Below are positions 51,345 through 60,545 of a stretch of 64,000 nucleotides of DNA, piece after piece. The translations under genes and the position numbers were made by a program. The notes beneath the pieces were generated by a model, which saw only the letters and a program-made list of their open reading frames with translations, searched no databases and was not told the origin of the DNA. The DNA comes from Duganella sp. SG902 (lineage in GTDB: Bacteria > Pseudomonadota > Gammaproteobacteria > Burkholderiales > Burkholderiaceae_D), in contig NZ_JABMJK010000008.1 of the NCBI RefSeq assembly GCF_013376005.1, positions 186,001 to 250,000 of the forward strand, given 5' to 3'. Position 1 is the stretch's first letter; every line of letters starts with the position of its first letter.

Positions 51345-51394
51345 GCCGGCGCGAAGGCGGTAGTATCGGGTATACGGATAACGACGGAGACTGG

Positions 51395-52657
51395 ATGGAC
51401 AAGCACACCACGGGCGCACCGCGCCGGGCAGGGACCTTGCTGGCCGCGCTGGCACTGGCGCTGGGCGCGGCCGGCGCCGCGCATGCCGCCGCCGCGCCCA
51501 AGGCGGAAGTGATGCACTGGTGGACCTCCAGCAGCGAGTCGGCGGCGGTGCGCAAGTTCGCCGAGGCCTACCGCGCCGCCGGCGGCGTCTGGGGCGATAC
51601 CGCGATCGCCGGCGCCGATCAGGCCAAGGCGGTCGCCATCAACCGCATCGTCGGCGGCAATCCGCCCACCGCCGCTCAGTTCAACACCACCAAGCAGTTC
51701 CGCGACCTGATTGACCAGGGTTCGCTCAACAACGTCGACGACATCGCCGTGCGCGACCGCTGGGACCAGCTGATGCCGCAGCCGGTGCTGGACGTGATCA
51801 AGGTCAAGGGCCATTTCTACGCGGCGCCGGTGGACATCCACATGTCGACCTGGATCTGGTATTCCAAGGCCGCCTTCAAGAAAGCCGGCATCGACAAGGA
51901 GCCGGCCACGCCGGACGAGCTGTTCGCCGCGCTGGACAAGCTGAAGGCCGCCGGCCTGGTCGGCCTGGCGCACGGCGGCCAGCCATGGCAGGAGAACATC
52001 CTGTTCCAGGCCATGCTGGCCAACGTCGGCGGCAAGGAGCTGTACCTGCAGGTGCTGCGCGACCGCAACCCCAAGGCGATCAATTCGGAAGCGTTCAAGA
52101 AGGTGCTGCTGGCCTTCAAGCGCCTGCAAGGCTATGTGGACGCCGGCTCGCCCAACCGCAACTGGAACGACGCCACCGCCATGCTGATCAGCGGCAAGGC
52201 CGGCGTGCAGATCATGGGCGACTGGGCCAAGGGCGAATTCGCCGCCGCCAGACAGACCGCCGGCAAGGACTTCGGCTGCATCCCCGGCCTCGGCCCCAAC
52301 GTGCCCTACCTGATCCAGGGCGACGCCTTCGTGTTCCCGAAAACCAGCCAGCCGGACGCGGTGCGCGCGCAAAAGCTGCTGGCCACCACCATGCTGGCGC
52401 CGGGCGCGCAGCTGGAATTCAACAAGATCAAGGGTTCGCTGCCGATCCTGAGCAATGTCGACACCTCCAGCATGGATGTCTGCGCGCAGGCCGGCATGGC
52501 GATCCTCAAGGACAAGACGCGCGCGGTCGGCATGATCGAGGTGTTCCTGACGCCCGACCAGAACGGCGCGCTGCAGGACGTGCTGACCACGTTCTGGAAC
52601 ACGCGCATGCCGGTGGAGAAGGCGCAGAAGGGGATCGCCTCGGCGTTGCAAGATTGA
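51395..52657 (+). CDS. ABC-type sugar substrate-binding protein (secreted)
   Basis: A 420-residue periplasmic binding protein with a signal peptide ending AAHAA near residue 31. The mature part starts EVMHWWTSSSESAAV and carries family-1 sugar-binding features (NPPTAAQFNT, LMPQPVLDVIKVKGHFYAAPVDIH, GVQIMGDWAKGEF). It resembles binding proteins for glucose/mannose or oligosaccharides. No permease or ATPase gene follows; a LacI regulator gene follows instead. The ATG at 51395 has CGGAGA 6 bp upstream. Expression is expected to be set by the LacI site and the leader hairpin. Confidence 0.9.
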   Translation: MDKHTTGAPRRAGTLLAALALALGAAGAAHAAAAPKAEVMHWWTSSSESAAVRKFAEAYRAAGGVWGDTAIAGADQAKAVAINRIVGGNPPTAAQFNTTKQFRDLIDQGSLNNVDDIAVRDRWDQLMPQPVLDVIKVKGHFYAAPVDIHMSTWIWYSKAAFKKAGIDKEPATPDELFAALDKLKAAGLVGLAHGGQPWQENILFQAMLANVGGKELYLQVLRDRNPKAINSEAFKKVLLAFKRLQGYVDAGSPNRNWNDATAMLISGKAGVQIMGDWAKGEFAAARQTAGKDFGCIPGLGPNVPYLIQGDAFVFPKTSQPDAVRAQKLLATTMLAPGAQLEFNKIKGSLPILSNVDTSSMDVCAQAGMAILKDKTRAVGMIEVFLTPDQNGALQDVLTTFWNTRMPVEKAQKGIASALQD

Positions 52658-52708
52658 CGGGGGCGCGTTATCCTTGCCGCCGCATAGACTGAACGGATAA
52701 GGGATCTC

Positions 52709-53728
52709 GTGGCAACCATCAAAGACGTAGCCCGGCTGGCGGGCGTGGGACTGGGTACCGCGTCGCGCGTTATCAGCGGCAAGGGATCGGTATCGCAAGC
52801 CACGACGGAAAAGGTGCGCAAGGCGATCGAGCAGCTGGAGTTCCGGCCGTCGCACGCGGCGCGCTCGCTGTTGTCGGGCAGCTCGCAGATGATCGGCGTG
52901 TACATCCCGTACCTGAGCGGGACGTTCTATACGCCGATCCTGCAGTCGATCTACACGGCGCTGCGGGCGGCGGGCTTGAACATGGTGGTGGCGTTCGGCG
53001 TCGGCGACGGCGATGCCCGCAACCAGGCGATCGAGGGCGTGAATTTCCTGATCGAGCGGGGCAGCGATGGCCTGATCGTGATGAGCAACGCGATGGAGGA
53101 CGAGGACTTTGTGGCGTTGGGACCGTTCCAGTCCAAGGTGGTGGTGATCAACCAGGATTTCGCCAGCATCTCGGAGCAGTGCTTCACGGTGGACCACGAG
53201 GCCGGCGGACGGCTGGCGGCGCGCACCTTGCTGGAGCTGGGCCACCGCAAGATCGCGGTGATCGCCGGCCGCGCGGCGGCGCCCGACAACCAGCAGCGTA
53301 TCGCCGGCTTCAAGGCGGAGCTGGAGGCGGCCGGTGTCGACACGCGCAAGATGTGGATGGCCGACGGCGAGTTCACGCCGGAAGGCGGTCTGGCGTGCGC
53401 GGAGAAGCTGCTGCGGTCGGGCGAGGAATTCACGGCGGTGTTTTGTGCCAACGATGAAATGGCGGTGGGGGCCTTGTCGATGTTCCAGAAGGCGGGCGTG
53501 CAGGTGCCGCAGCAGGTGTCGGTGCTCGGCTACGACGATACGCACAGCGCGGAATTCACCGCGCCGCAGCTGACCAGCGTGCATATCCCGTGGAGCGAGA
53601 TGACCCTGAACGGGCTGAATTATCTGCTCAACCGCTGCTACGACTTGAAGCGTCCGGTCGAGCGCGAATACAAGCTGCATGTGGCGCAACGGGCCTCTTT
53701 GGCGCCGTTGAAAGGTAAAAAGAAGTAA
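52709..53728 (+). CDS. LacI-family transcriptional regulator of the beta-glucan locus
   Basis: A 339-residue regulator. The N-terminal helix-turn-helix reads TIKDVARLAGVGLGTASRVISGKGSVSQAT and includes the hinge region RPSHAARSLLSGSS. The periplasmic-binding-like effector domain follows with IGVYIPYLSGTFYTPIL and VFCANDEMAVGAL. The start is GTG at 52709. It sits between the binding protein and the glucosidases and probably acts on both operators (51267-51282 and 53775-53788). The effector is likely a beta-glucan-derived sugar, inferred from the neighbours. Confidence 0.93.
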   Translation: MATIKDVARLAGVGLGTASRVISGKGSVSQATTEKVRKAIEQLEFRPSHAARSLLSGSSQMIGVYIPYLSGTFYTPILQSIYTALRAAGLNMVVAFGVGDGDARNQAIEGVNFLIERGSDGLIVMSNAMEDEDFVALGPFQSKVVVINQDFASISEQCFTVDHEAGGRLAARTLLELGHRKIAVIAGRAAAPDNQQRIAGFKAELEAAGVDTRKMWMADGEFTPEGGLACAEKLLRSGEEFTAVFCANDEMAVGALSMFQKAGVQVPQQVSVLGYDDTHSAEFTAPQLTSVHIPWSEMTLNGLNYLLNRCYDLKRPVEREYKLHVAQRASLAPLKGKKK

Positions 53729-53733
53729 AGATC

Positions 53734-53765
53734 AAGAGCACGCGACGACCGCATGCTCTTTTTTT
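53734..53765 (+). terminator. Intrinsic terminator after the LacI gene
   Basis: AAGAGCA (53734-53740) pairs with TGCTCTT (53754-53760) and is followed by a T run. It separates the regulator from the glucosidase genes. Confidence 0.8.
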
Positions 53766-53774
53766 AAAGTGACC

Positions 53775-53788
53775 TGGAAACGATTCCA
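53775..53788 (+). promoter_or_regulatory. LacI-family operator 2
   Basis: TGGAAACGATTCCA has TGGAA/TTCCA arms and shares the TGG-AACG-CCA pattern with the site at 51267-51282. It lies 15 bp before the GH5 start codon, where it would block transcription of the glucosidase genes. Confidence 0.72.
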
Positions 53789-53803
53789 TAAAATGGAGGC
53801 GGG

Positions 53804-55069
53804 ATGTTCATAAAACGATTGCTGGGCATGGCCATGCTGCTGGCCGGCAGCGCGCAAGCGGCGTTGCCAATGCTGCACACCGAGGGCACGAAGTGGCTCG
53901 ATGCCGACGGCCGGCAGCCGGCGTTGCGCGGCGTCAATCTCGGCAACTACCTGATCCAGGAGTTCTGGATGATGGGCCAGGAGACCAAGGCGGTGGACGA
54001 CCAGTGCAAGCTGGAGGCGGTACTGGACCAGCGCTTTGGCTACGAAGAACGCCAGCGTTTATATGGCGTCTTCCGCGACAACTGGATCACGCAGCGCGAC
54101 TGGGATCTGCTGCCGAAGATGAATCTGAATCTGGTGCGCCTGCCGTTCATCTACAGCGTGATTGAAGATGAACAGAATCCGCGCCATCTGCGCGCCGACG
54201 CCTGGAAGTATCTGGACCGCGTGATCGATGAGGCCGAAAAGCGCGGCATTTACGTCATCCTCGACCTGCATGGCGCGGTCGGCAGCCAGGGTTGGGAACA
54301 TCACAGCGGCTGCGCCGGCAAGAACAAGTACTGGGACACGCCGGAATACCAGGAGCGCACCATCTGGCTGTGGCAGCAGATCGCCGCCCGCTACAAGGAT
54401 CGCGGCGCGGTGGCCGGCTACAGCATCCTGAATGAACCATGGGGCACCACGCCGGAGAACCTGGCGGTCGTGATGCGCACGCTGTACCAGGCGATCCGCG
54501 AGGTGGACCAGAACCACGTCATCATCCTGCCCGGCCATAACAAGGGCATCGACGCCTACGGCAAGCCGTCCGACCACGGCATGCGCAACGTCGCCTTCGA
54601 GATGCATCCCTATCCCGGCCATTTCGGCTGGGGCAAGCCGGGACTGGCCGTGCACAAGGGCTGGCTGACTTGCGCGGGCGATGGTGACAACGTTTGCAAA
54701 TGGAAGGCCAAGCTGGAAGGACTGAACACCGCATTCTTCGTCGGCGAGTTCCAGCCCTGGGCCTTCATGGGCGCGGAGCATGGCGGGCAAGTCATGCGCG
54801 TCACCTACGACACCTACGTCGCCAACGGCTGGGCCTCGACCGCGTGGGCGTGGAAGGTTTTGACCAACAAGGGCGGGCAGGGCAAGGGCACCTGGGGCCT
54901 GGTGACCAACGCGCCCGGCGCCGCCATACCCAAACTCGATTTCACCAAGGCCTCGCTGACCGAGATTGAAAACCTGTTCCGCCTGTACGGCAGCGTGCCG
55001 TATCAGCCGCAGCAGACCGCCATCAAATGGATGAACGCCACCGTACCGCCTACTCCCTTCGCCAAATAA
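53804..55069 (+). CDS. Secreted GH5 beta-glucanase (exo-1,3-glucanase-like)
   Basis: A 421-residue secreted glycosidase with a signal peptide ending AQAAL near residue 20. The barrel opens with LRGVNLGNYLIQEFWM, typical of exo-1,3-beta-glucanases. The acid/base Glu211 lies in LNEPWG and the nucleophile Glu315 in FVGEFQPW. HPYPGHFGWG carries a substrate-binding histidine. It probably trims beta-1,3-glucan (laminarin-like) in the periplasm or outside. It lies directly behind operator 2 and 4 bp before the GH1 gene. GGAGGCGGG lies before the ATG. Confidence 0.9.
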   Translation: MFIKRLLGMAMLLAGSAQAALPMLHTEGTKWLDADGRQPALRGVNLGNYLIQEFWMMGQETKAVDDQCKLEAVLDQRFGYEERQRLYGVFRDNWITQRDWDLLPKMNLNLVRLPFIYSVIEDEQNPRHLRADAWKYLDRVIDEAEKRGIYVILDLHGAVGSQGWEHHSGCAGKNKYWDTPEYQERTIWLWQQIAARYKDRGAVAGYSILNEPWGTTPENLAVVMRTLYQAIREVDQNHVIILPGHNKGIDAYGKPSDHGMRNVAFEMHPYPGHFGWGKPGLAVHKGWLTCAGDGDNVCKWKAKLEGLNTAFFVGEFQPWAFMGAEHGGQVMRVTYDTYVANGWASTAWAWKVLTNKGGQGKGTWGLVTNAPGAAIPKLDFTKASLTEIENLFRLYGSVPYQPQQTAIKWMNATVPPTPFAK

Positions 55070-55073
55070 AACT

Positions 55074-56438
55074 ATGACCATGATTCTTACTGACCTGCCT
55101 ACGGCGATCAAGCGCTCCGACTTTGCCAGCGACTTCCTGTGGGGCGTCTCCACGTCCGCATATCAGATTGAAGGCGCGGCCGCCGTTGATGGGCGCGTGC
55201 CATCGATCTGGGATACCTTCGCCGCCACGCCAGGCAAGATCCGCGACGGTTCCACCGGCGAAGTCGCGTGCGATCACTATCACCGTTGGGAGGAGGATCT
55301 CGATCTGGCGCAATCGATGGGACTGAATTCCTACCGGTTCTCGATCGCGTGGACGCGCATCTTCAACGGCGTGGATGCGGAGCCGAATGCGAAGGGGCTG
55401 GCGTTTTATTCGAAGCTGGTGGACGGCATGCTGGCGCGCGGCCTGCAGCCGTGGTGCACGCTGTATCACTGGGACCTGCCGCAGTACCTGCAGGACCAGG
55501 GTGGCTGGAACAACCGCGCCACCATCGACGCGTATCTGCGGTACGTCGACGTCATCACCAAACACCTTGGGGGCCGCGTCAAGCACTGGATCACGCATAA
55601 CGAGCCATGGTGCACGGCCATGCACGGCAACTGGGATGGCATGCACGCGCCGGGCAACAAGTCGCTGCCGCTGGCGCTGCAGGTCTGCCACAACGTGTTG
55701 GTGTCGCACGGCCGCGCCGTGCCGCTGATCCGCGCCAATGTGGCGGGGGCGAAGGTGGGCATCGCATTGAGCCTGCATCCGGTGAAGGCGGCCAGCGACA
55801 GCGCGGCCGATATCGCCGCCGTGTCGCGCCACGACGCGTTGCGCAACCGCTGGTTCCTCGATGTGCTGTACGGCCGTGGCTATCCGGCGGAAGCGCTGGC
55901 GCTGGTGGGCAAGGACGCGCCGGTGGTGGAGGCCGGCGACATGGAAGCCATCGCCGTGCCGTGCGATTTCCTCGGCGTGAACTACTACTTCCCTGAGGTT
56001 GTGGTGGACGCGCCGGAGGAATATCCGCTGCGCACCCGCATCGTCTATCCGCAAGACCGCCAGCGCACCGACTTTGGCTGGGAGGTGTCACCGGAAGGCC
56101 TGATCACGCTGCTGGAGCGCGTGGCGCGCGATTACCCGACCGGCGATTTGTATGTGACCGAGAACGGCTCCTCCTACGATGACCACATCGGCGCGGACGG
56201 CGCCGTCACCGACACCGCGCGCCGCGATTACCTGATCCGCCACCTCGCGGCGATGCGCGACGCGATCGCGGCCGGCGGCAGGATCAAGGGCTATTTCGCC
56301 TGGAGCCTGCTGGATAACTTTGAATGGGCGGAAGGGTATCTGCGCCGCTTCGGCCTGACCTACATCGACTACCCGACGCAACGCCGCATCGTCAAGCAGA
56401 GCGGCCAGTGGTACAGCGCCTTCGTGCGCGGAGCCTAA
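55074..56438 (+). CDS. GH1 beta-glucosidase
   Basis: A 454-residue cytoplasmic family-1 glycosidase of normal length. The N-terminal signature FLWGVSTSAYQIEGA is near 22-36, the acid/base Glu177 is in THNEPW and the nucleophile Glu363 in VTENGSS. The glycone-site tryptophan region WSLLDNFEWAEGY is present. It would split cellobiose- or laminaribiose-type sugars after uptake. It starts 4 bp after the GH5 gene; an ATG at 55080 is an alternative start. Confidence 0.95.
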   Translation: MTMILTDLPTAIKRSDFASDFLWGVSTSAYQIEGAAAVDGRVPSIWDTFAATPGKIRDGSTGEVACDHYHRWEEDLDLAQSMGLNSYRFSIAWTRIFNGVDAEPNAKGLAFYSKLVDGMLARGLQPWCTLYHWDLPQYLQDQGGWNNRATIDAYLRYVDVITKHLGGRVKHWITHNEPWCTAMHGNWDGMHAPGNKSLPLALQVCHNVLVSHGRAVPLIRANVAGAKVGIALSLHPVKAASDSAADIAAVSRHDALRNRWFLDVLYGRGYPAEALALVGKDAPVVEAGDMEAIAVPCDFLGVNYYFPEVVVDAPEEYPLRTRIVYPQDRQRTDFGWEVSPEGLITLLERVARDYPTGDLYVTENGSSYDDHIGADGAVTDTARRDYLIRHLAAMRDAIAAGGRIKGYFAWSLLDNFEWAEGYLRRFGLTYIDYPTQRRIVKQSGQWYSAFVRGA

Positions 56439-56440
56439 CC

Positions 56441-56504
56441 GTCACTCCCGCGCAGGCGGGAGTCTATGCTGAGTATGGATTCCCGCCTGCGCGGGAATGA
56501 CGAC
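56441..56504. repeat. REP-like GC-rich inverted repeat pair, copy 2
   Basis: Two opposed units (56441-56469 and 56476-56504) match those at 51085-51163, here with only 6 bases between them and a few base changes. They lie in the 88-bp gap between the GH1 and GH3 genes and could stabilise or partly end the upstream message. Confidence 0.8.
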
Positions 56505-56526
56505 ATAAATAACGGAGAGAGACTGA

Positions 56527-59055
56527 ATGAATTCGCATAACCACATCCTGCGCCGCGCCGTCCTGGCCGCAACCCTGGCGTTGAGCGCCAACGCCATCGC
56601 CATCGTTGCTCCAGCCGCCAGGCCGCTGACCGACTGGCCGCACATCACCAGCGCCGTCAAGCAGGACAAGGCGATGGAAGCGCGCATCAAGGAAATCGTG
56701 GCCGGCATGACGCTGGCGCAGAAGATCGGCCAGATGACGCAGCCCGAAATCAAATTCAGCACGCCGGAGGACATCCGCAATTACTACATCGGCTCCGTGC
56801 TGAATGGCGGCGGCAGCTGGCCGCAGAATAACAAGCACGCCAGCGCCGCCGACTGGGTCAAGCTGGCCGACGCCTACTACGATGCCTCCATGAGCACCGA
56901 CATGAAGGTGCGGATCCCGGTCATCTGGGGAATCGACGCCATGCACGGCAACTCGAATATGTATGGCGCCACGCTGTTCCCGCATAACATTGGCCTGGGC
57001 GCGGCGCGCGATCCGAAGCTGGTGGCCGACATGGCCAAATCGGTGGCGAAGGCGGTGCGCGCCACCGGCATCGACTGGGTGTTCGCGCCGACATTGGCCG
57101 TGGTGCGCGATGATCGCTGGGGCCGCACCTACGAGAGCTTCTCGGAGGATCCGTCCATCGTGCGCGATTACGCGGCCGGCTACGTCAAGGGCCTGCAGGG
57201 CAACCTGAAATCCGATAACACCGTGGTGGCCACCGCCAAGCACTTCGTCGGCGACGGCGGCACCTTCGAGGGCAAGGACCGCGGCGTCAACCAGTCCACC
57301 ATGTCGGAGATGATCAACATCCACGCGCAGGGCTACTACCCGGCGTTGCAAGCCGGCGTGCAGACGGTGATGGCGTCCTTCAACAGCTGGAACGACGTCA
57401 AGGGCGGCGCCGATCACGGCAAGATGCACGGCAGCCGCGAGCTGCTGACCGTGGCGCTGAAAGAGAAGATGGGCTTCGATGGCCTGATCGTCAGCGACTG
57501 GAACGCCATCACTGAAGTTCCTGGCTGCGCCGAAGACAGCTGCGCGGCCTCGATCAACGCCGGCGTCGATCTGGTGATGGTGCCGGAGAAGTGGAAGACC
57601 TTCATCGCGAACACCATCGCGCAGGTGGAGAAGGGCGAGATTCCGATGTCGCGCATCGATGACGCGGTGACACGCATCCTGCGCGTGAAGATGCGTGCCG
57701 GTCTGTTCGATGGCAAGAAGCCGTCGCAGAACATCTACGCCGGCAAGCAGGAGGCGCTGCGGGACCGCGCGCTGGCGCGCAAGGCGGTGCAGGAATCGCT
57801 GGTGCTGCTGAAGAACAACGGCAACGTGCTGCCGCTGGCGCGCGGCAAGAAGATCCTCGTGGTCGGCAAGAGCGCTGACAACATGGCCAACCAGTCGGGC
57901 GGCTGGTCGCTGACCTGGCAGGGCACCGACAACAAGAACAGCGACTACCCGTACAGCGACACCATCCTGGCCGCGATCCAGGACGTCGCCGGCAAGGACA
58001 ACGTCACTTTCAGCGAAAACGCTGCCGGCGCGGATGTCAGCCAGTTCGACGCGGTGATCGCCGTGATCGGTGAAACGCCTTACGCCGAAGGGGATGGCGA
58101 CATCGGCCCGGCCGGCACGCTGCGCCTCAGCGGCCGTCATCCGGAAGACCTGGCGGTGCTGCAGGCCGTGTCGGGCAAGGGCAAGCCGGTGGTGACGGTG
58201 GCGATCACCGGCCGTCCGCTGTACACCAACGACCTGCTCAACCTGTCGGACAGCTTCGTGGCCGCCTGGCTGCCGGGCACCGAGGGCAAGGGCGTGACCG
58301 ATGTGCTGTTCCGCAAAGCGAACGGCAGGATCAACAAGGACTTCCGCGGCAAGCTGTCGTTCTCGTGGCCGAAGTCGGCCTGCCAGTCGCCACTGAACGT
58401 GGGCGACGCCAGTTACGACCCGCTGTTCAAGTTTGGCTTTGGCCTGAACTACAGCAGCAAAACAACGCTGCCACTGCTCGACACCAGCTATCCTGATGGC
58501 GGTTGTAGCAAAACTACGGCTGTCCCGGTGTACAATCCTACCGACCGCGCGACTTACGGCCTGTATGTGAGCAGCGGCGGCCAGCGGGTGGCGCTGGGGG
58601 CGGACCTGAATGCCGTGTTCAACCTGCCGACCGTGAAGGTGGAAACCGCACAAATCAACACCCAGCAGGACGCCAAGCGTCTGACCTGGACCGGGGCGGC
58701 GAAACTGGAGGCGCAGGCCGGCAAGGCCATCAAGTTGCCGGCCTACGCCAGCACCGATGGCGCGCTGCAGTTTGACGCCATCGTGTCGGCGCCGCCGCAG
58801 GGCAAGGTACAAATCGGCATCGAAACGGTGGAGCTGGACGCCAGCGCTGTATTCCAGCAGCTGGCCGGCAAAGGCAAGCAGACGGTCAAAATCCCTCTGT
58901 CGTGCTTCGCGGACCGTGGTTTGCCGCTGGCGGCTTTGAGCACGCCATTCAGCGTGAGCGCCGATGCGCCGTTCACCGCGACGTTCGCTAACATCCAGAT
59001 CGTTGGCGGCGCCGCCAGGGACAAGGATGCGCTGGCGTGTGGGGACATTAAATAA
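56527..59055 (+). CDS. Secreted GH3 beta-glucosidase
   Basis: An 842-residue secreted glycosidase. The signal peptide ends near ANAIA (about 27). The family-3 barrel has MTLAQKIGQMTQPEI, IPVIWGIDAMHGN and KHFVGDGGTFEGKDRG, with nucleophile Asp324 in GLIVSDWNAI. The alpha/beta sandwich follows with KKILVVGKSADNMANQSGGWS, and a C-terminal extension (about 660-842) resembles the carbohydrate-binding ExoP-type end of long GH3 enzymes. It should release glucose from beta-glucan oligomers in the periplasm. GGAGAGA lies before the ATG; the MFS transporter follows after 20 bp. Confidence 0.93.
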   Translation: MNSHNHILRRAVLAATLALSANAIAIVAPAARPLTDWPHITSAVKQDKAMEARIKEIVAGMTLAQKIGQMTQPEIKFSTPEDIRNYYIGSVLNGGGSWPQNNKHASAADWVKLADAYYDASMSTDMKVRIPVIWGIDAMHGNSNMYGATLFPHNIGLGAARDPKLVADMAKSVAKAVRATGIDWVFAPTLAVVRDDRWGRTYESFSEDPSIVRDYAAGYVKGLQGNLKSDNTVVATAKHFVGDGGTFEGKDRGVNQSTMSEMINIHAQGYYPALQAGVQTVMASFNSWNDVKGGADHGKMHGSRELLTVALKEKMGFDGLIVSDWNAITEVPGCAEDSCAASINAGVDLVMVPEKWKTFIANTIAQVEKGEIPMSRIDDAVTRILRVKMRAGLFDGKKPSQNIYAGKQEALRDRALARKAVQESLVLLKNNGNVLPLARGKKILVVGKSADNMANQSGGWSLTWQGTDNKNSDYPYSDTILAAIQDVAGKDNVTFSENAAGADVSQFDAVIAVIGETPYAEGDGDIGPAGTLRLSGRHPEDLAVLQAVSGKGKPVVTVAITGRPLYTNDLLNLSDSFVAAWLPGTEGKGVTDVLFRKANGRINKDFRGKLSFSWPKSACQSPLNVGDASYDPLFKFGFGLNYSSKTTLPLLDTSYPDGGCSKTTAVPVYNPTDRATYGLYVSSGGQRVALGADLNAVFNLPTVKVETAQINTQQDAKRLTWTGAAKLEAQAGKAIKLPAYASTDGALQFDAIVSAPPQGKVQIGIETVELDASAVFQQLAGKGKQTVKIPLSCFADRGLPLAALSTPFSVSADAPFTATFANIQIVGGAARDKDALACGDIK

Positions 59056-59075
59056 AACAAGGAGAAAGTAAAAGT

Positions 59076-60362
59076 ATGGAACACTATTCGCAAGCTGCGC
59101 CGGTGGCGGGCAGCCCGGCGCACACGGGCAGCAATACCGGGCCGCTGGTCATCGTCACCATTCTGTTCTTCATGTGGGGTTTGCTGACGTCGTTGAACGA
59201 CGTGCTGATTCCCCACCTGAAGGCGGTCTACACGCTGACCTATGTGCAGGCGATGCTGGTGCAGTTCTGCTTCTTCGGCGCCTACTTCATCGTCTCGCTG
59301 CCGGCCGGTATGCTGATCAAGAAGCTCGGCTACCAGAACGGCGCGGTGGCCGGCCTGACCATCGCGGCCGCAGGTTGTGCGCTGTTCTATCCGGCGGCGA
59401 CCAGCGGTTACACGCTGTTCCTGATCGCTTTCTTCGTGCTGGCGGGCGGCATCACCATCCTGCAGGTGGCGGCCAATCCTTACGTGGCGGTGCTGGGCGA
59501 TCCGCGCACCGCGTCCAGCCGTTTGACCCTGACCCAGGCCTTCAACTCGCTGGGCACCACGGTGGCGCCATCGCTGGGCGGCATGCTGATCCTGAGCGGC
59601 GTGGTGCTGAGCGCCGATGAACTGGCGAAGCTGCCGGCGGCTGAGGTGGCGGCGTATCACGCCAAGGAAGCGGCCAGCGTGCAAGGTCCTTACCTGGCGC
59701 TGGCCGGCGCGCTGCTGGTGCTGGCCATTCTGTTTGCGATGGCGCGTTTGCCGAAGATCGCCGATGCGGAGGACAACGGCGTCAAAGGCGGCTTCAGCGA
59801 GGTGCTGAAGCACCGTCACCTGGCGCTGGGCGCGGTCGCGATCTTCCTGTACGTCGGCGGTGAAGTGTCGATCGGCAGCTTCCTGATCAACTTCCTCGGC
59901 GATCCGAAGGTCGCCAGCCTGTCGGCGGCGGATGCGGCGCATTACGTCAGCTTCTACTGGGGCGGCGCCATGATCGGCCGCTTCATCGGCTTCGCCGTGA
60001 TGCGCACCATCAGCCCGGGCAAGGCGCTGGCCTTCAATGCGGCGGCGGTGATCGCGCTGGTGCTGCTGGCGATCTTCAGCGGCGGCACGCTGGCGATGTG
60101 GGCGATCCTGGCGGTGGGCCTGTTCAACTCCATCATGTTCCCGACCATCTTCTCGATGGCGCTGAACAAGCTGGGTCCGCTGACCGGCCAGGGTTCGGGC
60201 GTGCTGTGCATGGCGATCGTGGGCGGCGCGCTGGTGCCGTTCGCGCAGGGCCTGCTGGCGGATAACATCAACCTGCAACTGTCGTTCCTGGTGCCGGCCG
60301 CGTGCTACCTGTTCATCCTGTACTTCGGCCTGAAATACGCCAACATGTATAACGAAAAATAA
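59076..60362 (+). CDS. MFS sugar transporter (FucP/GluP family)
   Basis: A 428-residue transporter with 12 membrane helices. The family signatures are FFMWGLLTSLNDVLIPHLK in helix 1 and GGITILQVAANPYVAVLG in helix 4, as in fucose/glucose/galactose proton symporters. It would import the glucose released by the GH3 and GH5 enzymes and so complete the locus. AAGGAGAAAG lies before the ATG, and a terminator follows directly. Confidence 0.92.
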   Translation: MEHYSQAAPVAGSPAHTGSNTGPLVIVTILFFMWGLLTSLNDVLIPHLKAVYTLTYVQAMLVQFCFFGAYFIVSLPAGMLIKKLGYQNGAVAGLTIAAAGCALFYPAATSGYTLFLIAFFVLAGGITILQVAANPYVAVLGDPRTASSRLTLTQAFNSLGTTVAPSLGGMLILSGVVLSADELAKLPAAEVAAYHAKEAASVQGPYLALAGALLVLAILFAMARLPKIADAEDNGVKGGFSEVLKHRHLALGAVAIFLYVGGEVSIGSFLINFLGDPKVASLSAADAAHYVSFYWGGAMIGRFIGFAVMRTISPGKALAFNAAAVIALVLLAIFSGGTLAMWAILAVGLFNSIMFPTIFSMALNKLGPLTGQGSGVLCMAIVGGALVPFAQGLLADNINLQLSFLVPAACYLFILYFGLKYANMYNEK

Positions 60363-60382
60363 GCCGTCAGGCTGCAAACCAA

Positions 60383-60407
60383 GGCTCCCCACGGGGAGCT
60401 TTTTTTA
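60383..60407 (+). terminator. Intrinsic terminator of the glucosidase-transporter operon
   Basis: GCTCCCC and GGGGAGC form a short GC stem directly followed by a T run, 21 bp after the transporter stop. Confidence 0.85.
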
Positions 60408-60545
60408 TTCCCTGTTCAATTTAACTCTGCGGTTTGGCGTTTTTCATAATTGTCGTGGCATGGATTTGATTGCATTATTTAACAATTGCCGCACGTCAAC
60501 TACCATCCAGTCAATTTCACCGCTACTTTGGATAGAGAGGCTTCC

